Shown here piece by piece: positions 36,513 through 50,100 of a stretch of DNA of 64,000 bases. The notes below the pieces were generated by a model. The model was not told the DNA's origin, searched no databases, and saw nothing but the letters and a program-made list of their open reading frames with translations. This stretch comes from Agrypnia vestita (taxonomy: Eukaryota > Arthropoda > Insecta > Trichoptera > Phryganeidae), in contig JADDOH010009935.1 in NCBI GenBank assembly GCA_016648135.1, forward strand, positions 1 to 64,000. The letters run 5' to 3'. Within the stretch, counting starts at the first letter, position 1. Each line of letters starts with the position of its first letter. The translations under genes were made by a program, and so were the position numbers.

Positions 36513-36649
36513 TATAGGTTAAAATATTTGTTTCCAATTTTTTGATAATAACAGTTTCATCTTTTACCAGTTGAAAATACTGTATTCAATTTTCTATGAA
36601 TCTTTGCATATTCCACTACCTTTTGACTTAAAACTAGCTTCGTATAATA

Positions 36650-37260
36650 TTTGTTTTACATAGACGAATTTATATGGGAAACATGTATAAGTCTTTATAG
36701 GTTGGCCAAGGGCTTGCAACCTGTATTAGCTGGCTTAAGTAATCACTAAGCATGCAACATTTGCCGATTCCACTGTAAGAATATCCACTAATTAAGAAAT
36801 TTTTTAATTTTATATGTTTTTATGTCTTATTTTAAATATTTGAGTATACTGTTCTATAGCCATCTATGGTCGAAAATTTGTAATTCCCATGACATACATA
36901 GATATCGCTGCTGGTAATGACACCTCTATATTTTTAAAGTTAATATTGCATTGTGTAAAGTGATCACTTAAGCCAGTTAATAGGACTTCCATACATATGT
37001 TAGAGTGACATCTTCATGTGACGTCCTAAACTATTTACATTGTTTATAAGTATTATTAAGAGCCTGAAGGTGACATCTATTGGAGGCAAGAGGAAGAAAG
37101 GTATATTTTTATATGTCAGTCCAAATAAAGTAGTTGGAGAAAAACATGTTTTTTCATAATCTAAATTTGTTACTCTAGTAAAACAAAACATCAGAGATTT
37201 TCGACCAAGTCTAGGGTCAGAGACTAAACAACATGTTTCCCAAATAAATAGCTTAGTCTC
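36650..37260. repeat. Compact copy of the 1-2330 element
   Basis: TGGCTTAAGTAATCACT (36732) and AGTGATCACTTAAGCCAG (36959) are inverted, with AATGACACCTCTATATTTTT between them. The outer TTTATATGGGAAACATGTAT also matches the window-start element. Confidence 0.6.
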
Positions 37261-37734
37261 TGTGAAACTTCTGTTATATATAAATTTATCTTTATTAATG
37301 ATTAACCCTCTGTGGGCAAAATCTGGTAATTGTGTCCTTTGAACATACATATAAAAATAGTGTTAATATTTTTTTATTTTTTTTATTTATCTTATATATT
37401 TATTATTTTCAAATGATAAATTTATTACTTATACTTGGGTATACATGGTTACGACTAATGTTGAATATTTATTCATTATATTTTGACCCCTCCTATATAA
37501 AGTATTGAAACTTAACAAATAGATTATTTTTAGTTGTTCTTGCATTTTGCGTGTACTTTTTCTCTCATCTATACGCTCATAACTGAGCATCTTCCTCCTT
37601 TAATCTGCATCTACAGTGCGAACTGTTTGTCTCCACTTTTCCCGATCCTGGACCTTGTTTAGTGCGACCAGTAGCGAGGTTCCAGTCATGTCTTGGTCTG
37701 TTATCTTGTTAGAGATTGAATTCTCGCCCTGTTT

Positions 37735-38155
37735 TTGTACAATTAGCTTAAAAAGAAAAGCCATCGAATCATGCATACTGCCAGCGATGACGTATGGAGT
37801 GGAGACGATGGCCCTAAAGAAGAATAAAGAAATGTGTAGAAAAGCTTAAATGCACGCAACGATCCATCCTTTGCGTAAGTCTGAAAGATAGAATTAGAAA
37901 TGATGAAATTAGGTGCAGAACTAGAGCAGTGGATATCGTGGATCGTGTAGAGAAGCTAAAATGGTAATGGGCAGGCAGGATGCTACAAAATGGACACGTT
38001 AGGAGTTAGAAGACCTCAAAATAGATGGGCCAACAATATAGCCACTGTTGGGGATGAAATGGCTATAACTAGGAAATAACAAGGAAGAAGAGGCCTATAT
38101 CCAGCAGCGGAGAGATGAAGGCTGTGGAAGAAGAAGAAGTTGTAGAAAGTCTTTC
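37735..38155 (+). pseudogene. RTE-like LINE 3' fragment
   Basis: Reading blocks include ESCILPAMTYGVETMALKK, then a decayed RIRNDEIRCRTRAVDIVDRV-like stretch, KLKW..WAGRML and RPQNRWANNI-like remains. This is the typical C-terminal part of RTE-type ORF2. It ends in AGGCCTATATCCAGCAGCGG and a GAAGAAG tail. Several stops and frameshifts are present. Confidence 0.7.
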
Positions 38156-38161
38156 TTTAGA

Positions 38162-38345
38162 ACGGATTCTTCTTCTTCTTCATCAGCCTTCATCTTTCCA
38201 CTGCTGGATATAGGCCTCTTCCTTATTTTTCCATTCTTCCCTGTTGTTGACTAATTGTAGCCATTTCTTTCCCCCCACAGCGACAATATCATCGGCCCAT
38301 CTCTTTTGAGGTCTTCCGATGCCTCTTTTATTTTCCCAAGGTCTC
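38162..38345 (-). mobile_element. Second RTE-like LINE 3' end in inverted orientation
   Basis: The complement carries the same AGGCCTATATCCAGCAGTGG-like end and GAAGAAGAAGAA tail as the neighbouring + strand fragment, so two LINE 3' tails meet tail to tail near 38158. Only about 180 bp of this copy is recognisable. Confidence 0.6.
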
Positions 38346-38879
38346 CATAGAATGCATAAACAGATATATTTTTATGTGGCACTAAATTTTATTTTACAAC
38401 ACAAAACATGGATATGCGAAACATTAAGACAACTAAAAATTGTCTATTTGTTAGTTACATTACTTTACACAAGATTAGTCATTTTGTAGGATTTTTTCCT
38501 GTGTTATTTACAATGTATTTTCAAACAGTCAGAAATTATGTAGATTTTAAATGTGTGTGCATAATTTAAATAAGTTCAAAATGTGAAACTACCCTACATA
38601 TGTATATAATATTTCCCAATATTTTATGATTTTTTTGAGAACTTAAAAGGGTTACATAAAGTGCCAATTAATTATATATGTATATTTAATTGTTTGGCAC
38701 ATTTTAAGGAAATTATAAAAATAGTTTATATATACTTATAACATCCTATTTAAAAAAAATTTCATTTTAACATTCTATCTGTAGCTATAAGATATTTATT
38801 TTTTAGAACAAAATCTATGTGTGAAAGTTTCATAAAAATGACACTATTTATATAACTCATCAGAGATTAGACTTATTTA

Positions 38880-39200
38880 CAATACTACTCTTCTTTGCCC
38901 ATACATCAGATAGCTTTCTATTTACTGATGCGTTGGTTTTAACGCAAACTCGTGGTTTGTTGTGTAAAATTCAAACATGCGCTATCCAGTCCTCCTTGTG
39001 GTCTCTCTAGTGTTGTCTTCTGTTTCTACCCCATCTCACAATATACTCCACGTAGCGTGTTTCTCTTATAGCAATGTTGCGTATTATATCGGAGGGTCTT
39101 TCCCGAGATGAAGTGAAGACTGACATTCTCAATTTATATTTGGTTCTGGTCAGATCTGCTCGACTTTATATGCTGTATATCATCATCATAGGTCTGACAC
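38880..39200 (-). pseudogene. Decayed LINE ORF2 C-terminal remnant
   Basis: The complement reads SRADLTRTKYKLRMSVF, then RERPSDIIRNIAIRETRYV and VRWGRNRRQH with stops. The order matches the post-RT region of insect LINEs (ETRxxTxxTKxLLxxTEM, ..DxxRxxxIRE, ..VxxWxxxRRR). It is weak and fragmentary. Confidence 0.45.
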
Positions 39201-41716
39201 ATACACTCGAACCTTGCTGTCAGTTGTTTGTTTCTCCACAATACATGTCATAAGCATCTCGAAATCACCTCATTTGTTTGTGTTTTTATTTCTTTGCATA
39301 GATTGCTTTGAACAGAAATTTAAGTCCTTTCAGTATTTGTTTTATTGCCATATTCTCAATCACCAGCTTGCATCATTGTATTTACCGATAGTCAAGCTTT
39401 GGTTGATACCAATTACGAACATTTAATTTTACTTGACCCAAATTGACCCATTTTTTGATAAAATTTGAGTAAAATTTTATTCAATTTTGTGTATGAATTT
39501 ATACTTCAAACCATTTTTTACCAATCATTTTTCTCTGTGATGACATATGTACATGGACGAGAGACTTGTCTCAAAAGCTCGTAAAAGACAGTATAGAGTT
39601 ATGATTCATTGTCCTTTGCATATGTATAAGATGCTTATGTATGTAGAGTAACATGACATAATCAATACACACCGACTTTTACCAAAAAATATTTGAGATG
39701 AGTTCCCGAGGAGGAACTTTAGGATGATTTCAAGGGCCAAGAAAACAGGGAAACAAAGCCTGACGTGGTTGACCAATTCAAGCCAGTCTGATAAGATCTG
39801 ATTAACAAAAAATCAAACAGAGCTCTTAGCTTCAAAGGCTCAAAGGATGAAATTTATTAGGAACGGAAAATGAAATGAAAGCATAGTTTCGGATTAATGC
39901 TGGGTCATTAGAAGAGACGAGCCAGCAATGAAATACAGGTGAAAGTCAAATAGAAATATGTTTCGTAAATAAATAACGTTATGTTGTGTATCTACAAAAT
40001 AACAAAATCCTTAAAAAATAACATTTCATTCAACTCAAAACCCTTACGTGCTGGAAAAATTTGGAAGGGAGATTCGGAATCAGCAGAAAAAAAACTATTA
40101 TCGACTTTAGTTTGTGTAACACAAAAAGTTTAATTTTGTATATCGGTGTTATATGAATTATGTTTCCATATGTAACTGAATGTCACCATAACTGTATTTC
40201 TTTAAATGTAGCTAGATTAAATGTCAGTCTTCCAACTCTTTTCGAAATAAGATTTCATATCTATATAAAAATAATACTCACCATTCATACTTCAGGTTTT
40301 TAATAATGGCGTAGAGCGTAATATATATATGTACATGCATATTTCAAATATAAGAATATTCGACACTAGTAGACACAAAGTAAGGTATAGATCTTTTTTT
40401 TTTTAAAAATCAACCTATAATAGCTTTGTGTATCCAATACAAGAAGGTACCTACTTCCCACATATTCAACAATTTAATTAATTATACCAGAAGGCAGGTA
40501 CCTACTAACTTTTCTGCGTAAATTTGAAAATAGATTTTTTTTTGTCAGTGGGTTTTCATGTAGTAACATGTAAAATATGACATTGCTGTTGAATAGAAGA
40601 CTGTTAAATTATATAGAAAGGTTACAATAAATTATTTTGACCTTGCAAATACTGCCAATGTTGCGAGACAACCCAATTCAAATTGAAGTCGATAGATTTT
40701 TAAAGTAATTGTGGTTAGCGTATATTTTTAATAACAAATCTGAGACTTTTCTGGGCTGATCCGCCTGCTTATGTGAAGGTCCATTATTAGGGCCAATATG
40801 TGAGGTGTTGGTAGAAGACCGATTAATGGTTTTCAAAATGGCCAGATATTCCCAGATCATTGTGTAAATCTGAAAACTTATAAATAGAAATGTATAAAAA
40901 TATGAGAAATACAAAAATAAAAAAAAGCAATATAAAAGAATATTTTTATTAAAGCATAAATAAGACAAATTCATTATAAATTAAATGTACATTGAAAGAT
41001 GTTAACATAGATTTTAAGTTGGACATTAAATTGCTATCATTTTTGGTCTTTTAGTTATTTTAATGTTTCTTCCGACCATGAGATATCTTTTGTTTGGCAT
41101 TTGATGACGGACGCCTGCCGCAAATATTTTTGTGGTAGTTTACCAGATAATATAATGTCAATGGTGTTGGACCTAGAAACTATCTGATTCCTCAGTATTT
41201 GAAATAAAAATTCATGCAATTAGTTTGATGTCTATAATGATGGTTTAGGGTTCCTCAACATCAGTAATGAAATATCTCGTGCTTCTTTCTCCTTCTGTAT
41301 GCATGGTATTAGAAAACAAACCTGTGAAATTGAGGTCGCTTTTGACTACTTGGCATGTATTGGTTATTGAGTTGGCATAATACTGGCATATAATGGAATG
41401 ACTATAACTTGTGTAAATAAGAGATAATATAGTGTTTCCAAATTTTTAATTAATATATGTGTATTTACATTTATATTTTATTGTCCGCATGAAACTTAAG
41501 TGTCAACAATATAATGTTAATTTAGAGTAAACATTTAAATCATTTATATTGTTGAAATTACTTAAACCTCATTAATTCCTTTTATTCTCTCATCATATTA
41601 AAGAATATTTATTTACAGAGTAACAAATATATAAAACTGCATATTTTGTATGTGTATATAAGTGTTTTGCATTTTTATAACATGGTATAAATACAAAATT
41701 ATTGAAAGAGTAATGT
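39201..41716. other. Intergenic DNA between the convergent genes
   Basis: No gene recognised. 39690-39830 reads RAKKTGKQSLTWLTNSSQS on the + strand, a very faint echo of the LINE tail GRRRTSWLKNL. I do not call it. Confidence 0.4.
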
Positions 41717-41756
41717 TTTATTTTTTCATACCCGGATGTTTTATTTTTATTTTATT
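41717..41756 (-). terminator. Candidate OFD1 polyadenylation signals
   Basis: A cluster of complement AATAAA (TTTATT on the + strand) begins about 390 bp downstream of the OFD1 stop. A closer AATAAA overlaps the stop codon but leaves no room for a 3' UTR. Which one is used cannot be told from sequence. Confidence 0.3.
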
Positions 41757-42145
41757 ACTAGGAATTAAAAATTATTTATGGACGGATGCGAAAGACACAT
41801 AGGACAGTTTTGTAAAATAAAATGGGACTACAAAATATTTTACACTAATCAATGTTCAATTTTCCTTTCCATGACACAGTATGACATAACATATTAGGTA
41901 AACGACTTGTGTTTAAATCCATCCTGCATGAAAGGTGCGCCATTGACTGTTTCAATTTCTAACAAATGAAACGGGTTTGTTTTCTACTTGAAAAATGTAC
42001 TTTCAGAACAAAAGTCCACATATCTACCTTATTTCACTTCACTCAAACATCATCCTTTCAAAATTTGACACACAAGACATTGAGATATTTTGTAACGTAT
42101 TTGGCTGCACTTAAAATTAATCAGGTAAGAATTGCGACCATTTTA

Positions 42146-44160
42146 TTAGTTCCAGAAACTCTCATTGTCGTCAGATGCTGGTGGTACAGATATAGGACTT
42201 TGATCACTACTCATTTCAATGCTTGAAGGAACTACCAATTCCTCAGATAAAAGTGTCTCATTAGCTGCTTCTGCATCTTCTGCAATCTCTATATCTGATA
42301 AATGAGTGCCATTTATTTTTTCAAATTGTAAACCGACTTGATTTTCTTTGCTAACAGAATTAGCATTAATGTTAGTTTCTTCTGTAATAGGGCCAGATTC
42401 ACTCTCATGCTGATCATTGTTTACCTCAGTTTCAGATTTTTCAATAACTGTTTCGTTTGCAGTTATCAGATTGTCTTGATTTTCAATATTTATCATTTCA
42501 ACTGGTGATTTAACATTGGAATGTGTAATATTATCGTGTATATGTGCAGAAACATTATCTTCTTTTAGACTTTCACCGATCTCTTTACCGGCTTCAGTGA
42601 TTTCGAGTGAAAGAATACCCCCGTCACTTGATACAGAAGTTATTATCTTGTCTTCCAATTTTTGTTCTTCAGCTCTGATAATATTTGTATTAGTTGTGTT
42701 ATTATCATTTAAATCAACTAAGATATTCTCTAGAACGGGATTTGAATCTTTCTCATTGATTAATTCCATACTCTCGGCATCTAATTCTGGAATGATGATA
42801 TCTTTTGTATTCAGGGGTAATTCATTATGATCTCTTTTGTTCAATTCAAAAGTTATTAAACTAATTTTAGATTCTTCAACTTCTTTTACTGACTGTGTTT
42901 CAATTGTATTGTTTACTTCTATATTTGTTTCATTTTCATCTTTAAACTGTTTCTCATCAATATTTCTCTGCTGCATGCTGCTTTGGGAGATGGGTGCACT
43001 CTTCAGCGACGTGCTGCTTTGGGAAATTTCAGGTTCTTTTGTTTCACCATCACCTATTGACAGGCTTTCAATGCTATCTAGTAATTCTACATTTAAATTA
43101 GGTGTAACATTTTTAGTTTCATCATCTACCTCATTACACTCTGGTTTATCTGATTTCTCAGTTCTAACTGCCCTGGTTGGCTTATCACCTTTTACAAAAT
43201 GTTCGGCTTTATTTTCATTTGAAACAGTAAGTATAATATTGTGATTGGATTTTATATTCATAGTATTTGAGGTTTCACTTGTGAATAACCTTCTTCGAAC
43301 ACTGTCTCTATCTGGAACTTTGACTGGCATTTTACGCTCATTAGAGACAGCGTTATTCAATTCAGATATATTTTCTTTAGTCGTTATGTGGGCTATATCA
43401 TTATTTGTATTACTTATCGCTATCTCTGGTCTGGTATTGTGAGATTCTCTTCTTTTTACATTTAAGGCTGCATTTGAATTAACAACACCTCTATTTTCAC
43501 TGTCTCTTAAATTACTGGCAACTTTTTCTATTACTTTAGGACTATTTGGAACATTTTTCCAATGCAATAATGGTTTTATCTTATATTGTTCTCTGGACTG
43601 GCCGATATATTTTTCATAATCATTAATCGTGCTATTGGGATTTCCATTATTATGTGTCGTAAATTTATCATCTCCACCTCCTTTAATATCATCAGCAGTC
43701 CCAGATAAACTTTTAGGATAACTGTGTACCGTTTTTCTTTGACCCAAAATATTGGTTTCTGATAATGAATTCATTATTTTGGCTTCTGAAGTTTTGGGAT
43801 TGAATTTTTTCACATTCGTCGTACAATTTGCAATTCTTTCCAATAAAAAAGCTGTAGTTCCAGTATACTTACTCCCTATTGATATATCGGGCATTGATTT
43901 CACGTTCCGGTGCAATTTGTCCTGAGCCAGCAATTTCGTAAAGTTGCTAGGATTTTTCGAACTAAACTTCTTCATTTTATCAACAGTGGCAATATAGTTT
44001 TGTAAATCATTTTTGTCAATGTTCATTGTTGGTTCATGAACTCTCCGCTGAATATTGTACGGGGGAGTTGAATTCTGTCTATCATCGTAGGGAATTTGTT
44101 TTGTCACTTCTGGAGTTAGAGATGTCCGCAGATCAAAGCGAGTTCTGGAATTTGAAAGAC
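42146..44160 (-). CDS. OFD1: OFD1-like exon 13, large low-complexity C-terminal exon
   Basis: A single open exon of 2,015 nt encodes residues 868-1538. The acceptor is TTTGCAG at 44167-44161, with exon phase 1 matching exon 12. Composition is dominated by N, E, S, T, D and K, with few aromatic residues, so it is probably disordered. It ends DDNESFWN then TAA at 42148-42146. Vertebrate OFD1 also ends in a short acidic stretch followed by tryptophan (DDSW), which supports assigning this exon to the same gene. An AATAAA overlaps the stop codon (complement of 42142-42147). On its own this block could be mistaken for an unrelated asparagine-rich gene. Confidence 0.75.
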
Positions 44161-47100
44161 CTGCAAATAAATATTGTGAATATGAAAATAATTGGATTTT
44201 TAAGAAAACCTGAATACATATTTATATAAATAACAAATTTTTTACCTTTTATTGCATCTTTGGTGGCTGAAGATTTATTCCTTGGTATAAAATTGGATTC
44301 ACTGAAGTAAACAGATTTGCATAATGCATCAGAACTTGCATTTTTTGTCTTTTGGTAGAAACCTTCATTTCTGGAGGGCAGATTTATAGAATCTATCAAA
44401 TTGGCCGAGTGTCTCCGTTTGAATTCTTGGTAAGAACGGTCCACAGCATCACTTTCTATTTCTAGCCTAAAAAAGGTTATTTTGTAGTAATATGAAATCA
44501 TCAAATGAATAGGCAGGTTAGTTGACTACTTTATTTCATAAAATCATTTCTTATAGGTGCATAAAGGATTTAATAAAATGTATTAATATTTTAACTATGT
44601 ATAATCCTTGTATGATTTTGAGGCTCCTGACATTATTATTATGTAATATAAGTATGTTACAGGTGAATAAGAAAACTAGTAACCAGAAATTTCTTAAAAT
44701 GAAATAAAAATAATAATAATGCATATAACTTCTAGAACAAGACCGCCACGACCCAAAGTGTCACGTTCTGAGCAAATCGAATTTGAAGTTTTCAACTTTT
44801 TTATTTCTTTGTCTCAACATTAGGATGGTGTTTACATAATATACTTATGCTTTTTAAATATACGGTTTATAGCCATATTTAAATTGTGGCACTGATGTTC
44901 CAGATATTTTGAAAATATTGTAAACAGTTCGACGGCTCCTACGTATAATATCATAACCTACAAATCGACGATTTTGAGTTTACTGTGTATTTCATAGGTA
45001 TTTAATTATATCTTTAATTCCAAGAAAGAAAAAAAAAAATTATAATAAAAAAACGTTATTTATTGCAAAAATTATTATTATTATTATTATTTCTTTCTTT
45101 CTTTCTTGGAATTAAATATATAATTAAATACACATGTGTATACACAAAAAACTCAAAATCGTCGATTTGTGAGTTATGATATTATACACAGGAGCCGTCG
45201 AGTTAAACCTCGTTAATGCGAAATTCAAGGGACCCAAATAAACATTTCGAATTACGCGGAACCTCGTTAATTCGAAATTCAAGGTACAAAAAAATTAAAA
45301 ATCGCAAAACAATTGCGAAATTTGCCAAAAATCAGTGAAAAATGTCTGTATTTTTTGCACATTTCAAGAAATCATTTTGAAAACGCAATATTTACTATGC
45401 TAATACGAAGACCGCGACATTTAATTAAAGTCCCGATATTGATATATTTGTTCTCACTTGCGAAAATATCAAAATATTTTTTTCAATTTCGGCAAATTTA
45501 AAAAAAAAAAAAACAATTTTCGTTAATTAAAATGTATTGATTTATGCTGCGAGGGACTAAATTACTTATTTCGAAAAATCAAAAATCGAGATGCGATTGC
45601 GAAATTCCCCAAAAATCGTAAAACTCACGAAAAAACCATTAATTTTGTGAAAAAGTCTGCACTTTTGATATTTCAAGAAATCATTTCGAAAATGCAATAT
45701 TTATTATGCTAATACAAAGACCGCCACATTTCTATCACTAAAGTATCCGAAATTGAAATATCTGTAGTTTTCACTTGTGAAAAAAATCAATATATTTTAT
45801 TCAATTTTGTCAAATTTCGAATTATGGCGAATTTCGAATTATCGGGGTTTTTCTGTATTGCAATACGGCAATAATTTATATATTTGTAAAAAATAGTACT
45901 AGCGGGAGATTATAAGTATCATACTATTGACATTTATATTGCCATAAATATTGACCAGACAGTTGATTTGGCCAACAACAAACCAGCATTTTTCAGTTTG
46001 TGGCGATGGTGAGGACGATATATGCCATTATTTAATGGATGTATAGATTTTGATGATTTTTAGTTCTGCCTTCGTTTAGTACTAGTTTAGTTTAGTTTAG
46101 TTCTGAATGTACTAAATAAATTATTGGAGATTTTCGAAAAAATCGGGAACCACATTTTTTAATATAATAATATAATTTAATATAATAATAATAATAAAGC
46201 TATATTTATTTATTTATTATTATTTATTTATTTATTTAAGCAATTTCTTATGTCTATAAGTATGTATCGCGTTTTTGATTCTTATATTCATCAACATGAT
46301 TAGCATTTTTCGCACTATATTCAAACCTTTCTTGCATGCAACCATCATACAATGCAATCATGTGCTTAAGCGTACCAGAAAAATGACCATTGAATTGATT
46401 ATTAATTATAATATTCAAGGTTCTAATTCAGTTAAATAAGCATAAATTATTTTCTGTTTCACAAGCTTATTTGTTGTCATTTGTAAATCCAGTTATCCAA
46501 GTATAAGTTTTTTTTATCATAAACACTTTCACTGACGGATCCAAACTCCAGGCAACCGGCTGCATGGGTGCTGCGTTTTATTGCCCAAATGATGGTATCC
46601 AAGGTATATTTCAACTCCCTAAAGAGACATCCATTTTTACTGCTGAGTGCTTGGCAATCCGAGAAGCGCTAAAATCATGTAAACCAAAACAATCAAAGAA
46701 GTGCCTTATTCTTTCAGATTCCTTAAGTTCTCTGCTCAAAATTAAATCCAGCCCCTTTCGGCACACCACCACATCACCCTGATCAGATCTGCATGGAAAT
46801 TCGGAGTATAATTCACGACCTTTCCTTGGATAAATTTGAAATTGTTTTGGCTTGGATTCCGAGTCATGTAGGCATCCCTGGTAATGAAAAGGTAGACTCT
46901 CTGGCTAAAAATGCAATCTCACAGGGGGATGCCACATTTTCCACTATTCCAGTGAGCGATCTTTTCAATATTACAAGAAACGATGCCGCACTTCAGTGGC
47001 AGTCTCATTGGGACCTCACTAAAATGTCAAAAGGTCGACACTACGCCGCTATTCAGCCACTTATCCCATCTCGAGCCTGGTTTCACAGGATCAGATTGAG

Positions 47101-50100
47101 CAAGAGGGAGACTTCAATGGTTTGCCGAATGCGTCTGGGTCATTGCTCTATCCGCTTACACCTTGCAAAAATTCATGTTCTTAACTCCTCAATCTGTGAG
47201 TGTGGACAAGAGGAGGAGGATTTGAACCACTTGTTTTTCAATTGCATTTTAAATGTCGGTACTCAGTCCCTACTCCAGGATCTTGCAGATCTTAATGTCC
47301 CTTTCCCTACAAATATCCAGCTCTTGCTTACAGACTGCCGACGGGAAGTATTGAAAGTGTTACTACGATTTTTAGAGAGTAATTGCATTGAGCTGTAATG
47401 TTTATGTCGATGACCTATTGACTAGTTTTTGGCAATAACATCCTTTTACTGGGTGACAAGCCATTAAATTTAAAAAAAAAAAAAAAAAAAAACACTTTCA
47501 TGAAACAAACTTACATAACTTTCATGAAACTTTCATGAAACAAACGTTTTGAATAAGCAATTAATTTAAATAACAACAGATTCTTACTTATTTATGAAGT
47601 ATTCAAAAAGATATAACATTTTTGGATCTTTTGATGATTGGTTTTAAAAAATAATTGTTTTTTGACGTAAAATGATCAATTAAATCAAATGAATTGGAAT
47701 ATAAGTAATTTTCTTTGGTATTAAAAATACATTTCAACAAATCACAGTTTGCCTTTTCTAAGGGCCGGTTGTTTCAAGTTGGATCAAAGTAAGCGGTCGA
47801 TCAAAGCATAGATTTTTACGAAAACGGATCGTCTGATTGGTGGAGAACGTAAAAATCTATGCTTTAAAAGAACGCTTACTTTGATCGAACTTGAAACAAC
47901 CGGGCCTAAGGCTGCCCTAGATATCCGGATCTGATTTATTTTTAAGTTAGTTTAGTCAGCAAATGGGAGTAGGATACATACATGAAGATAAAAGCAAATG
48001 GATATAAAGCAAAAAATTAAACAAAAAATTGAAAAAAAATGTTTTGAGTGCAGTCATCGATCCCTTTTAAAAACATATTTCCAAATCACTATTAAGAGTA
48101 AAGGCAGCAATATCCACTTTAACCAATCAACCCCTAAGGATTTGTCCTGTGACAAAATGGCCACTTCATACTAAAATAACGTTGATGTTGATTTTAGATT
48201 GAAACATCATTACAAAGATACAATTATATAAATAGCAAAAGCAGCAATGTCTAATACATATTTGTTAGCAAACAGCAATATACGTACATACATATTTAGA
48301 AGTTAAATATTTATTTACACATGTTAAAGGAAAACTGAGGTGGCAATTGTTTTTAAACAATTGCCACCTCAGTTTTTTTCTAATCACTTATTTTCAACAA
48401 GATGTAGGTTTCGTAGATTCCAGAAAAATTTCCTTGAGTGTTGACAGATTTTTTTATTTATCTCAGAAACACCTCAATGGGATATTGCTGCCTTTGCTTT
48501 TATACCCTTTATTTATACTTGTATGGCAAACTGGAATTGGTATGTAATGAATTTTCAGCTTTTTAAATTTGACTGTATATATATTTATTAACTATGTAGA
48601 TTAAACAGAATATTTTGTAAAATCAAAATATTATTTACATTTTTAGTCTCTTTCTAGCTTCCTTCAGCACATCATCAGTGGGGCTGGTGTTCTCTTCCTT
48701 TACTTTTGGTTTACTGCTCTTCCTTGGTCTTCGCTGTGTCGTTCTACTGTTTGACAAAGATCTATTCCTGAAATAACATAGACATACAATACTTGTCATC
48801 ATTGACGCCTTTGTCCTATGGAGATTCCTTCACACATGGAATTCTGTGTCCCTATCAATGACTTTTGGGGGCACCCAAAAATCAAATATGATGATAATGG
48901 ACCTGCACTTTAGATAAGCTTTAGTTTGCGCAGGTCGACTAATCAAAAGCCAGGAATGAGCGCTGTGCCGCTTGCGCCATTCTTTTCCCAACACTACACC
49001 TTGGCCTTTCGATTGAGTAGGCACATTTAGCCGTGCACTTGCAACGTGCAATTATAATCTTATTTGTAAATCTCAAACGTCCGCAATAAGCTTCAGTGTA
49101 AATAGACCTGAGTATTATTCCAATTTACTTGCGCCCTTATTACTTTTTTGCCACACATCACGCAGCACACATACAAACACTGGAAGATTCCTTATGGAGG
49201 GTCAGGATTTTTCCTCTCATAACCCAATTGGTGAACTTTACACTATCAATGGTAACCTAAAAACCCCCTCCAAAGACCCGAGACAATTGTTATTTTAAGT
49301 TATCATCACTTTGCATTAAAATAATTTCGACATACGTAATTACACTATAACTGTAGTCAGGAATCAAACTATTTGTATTATTGTTAAGACTCAAATTTAT
49401 AATAAATTTATTCAGAAAACAAATTTTAGAGAGTTTGTGGCAACCCTAGTTCTAGATAATTCTTTTGGGCCTTTAATTTAAAATTATTAGGATATATTAT
49501 ACATACACACTATGTGTTCCTACAAAACTAAATAATTTTTAAACACAAAATTGTGAAGATCATAACCTGTTTTTTCCAGCCACTTCTTCAATTGCACTTT
49601 CGTCAGAAGAGTCGACAAGGGGCTGGATTTTGTCTCCAAAACAATTTCGATTGTAATCTGTAAAAGCCGTATTTACACCTATGAAAGGAATAAATAACAT
49701 TATGAAAAACATAAAGAATTTGGTTTTGATTTACGATGAATATGAATTAAGAAAATCACCGGAAGCGTTCACTGTCGGATAAGTTTTTCTCTCTCGAGAA
49801 TCATTTCTGGATTCCATTCCAGAATTCTTCCTATGATGACTGCCTGGGGTAGATTTTTCTCTAGAATTTTGAAAAAGATTCATATAATAAATAAGTAAAT
49901 TATAACTTATTCAATAACAATACCTTGATTAAATTTTACTTGATAAAATTAAAACAAATTGGATAAATCGCTCAGAAAGATACACAGTAAAATTTTTTGT
50001 TGCTGATAGATTGCTTTATCAATTACACATTAGCCTTATAAATTATTGTTAAGTTTTGATCTTCACATCTTATTTTTTAGTGGGACACATACTTATTCAA

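Noticed and set aside
42516..43442. Open frames on the + strand opposite OFD1 exon 13
   Set aside because: They are antisense shadows of a long biased-composition exon (S/F/L-rich translations). There is no start context or similarity.
48331..48376. microRNA precursor
   Set aside because: The loop is two bases, the arms are fully paired and it lies inside a repeat. There is no feature specific to a miRNA.
48631..48637. True end of the OFD1 gene at the exon 11 stop
   Set aside because: The GTAAAT donor inside ATGTAAAT gives exact phase continuity with 44466, and the joined sequence resembles the OFD1 coiled-coil end.
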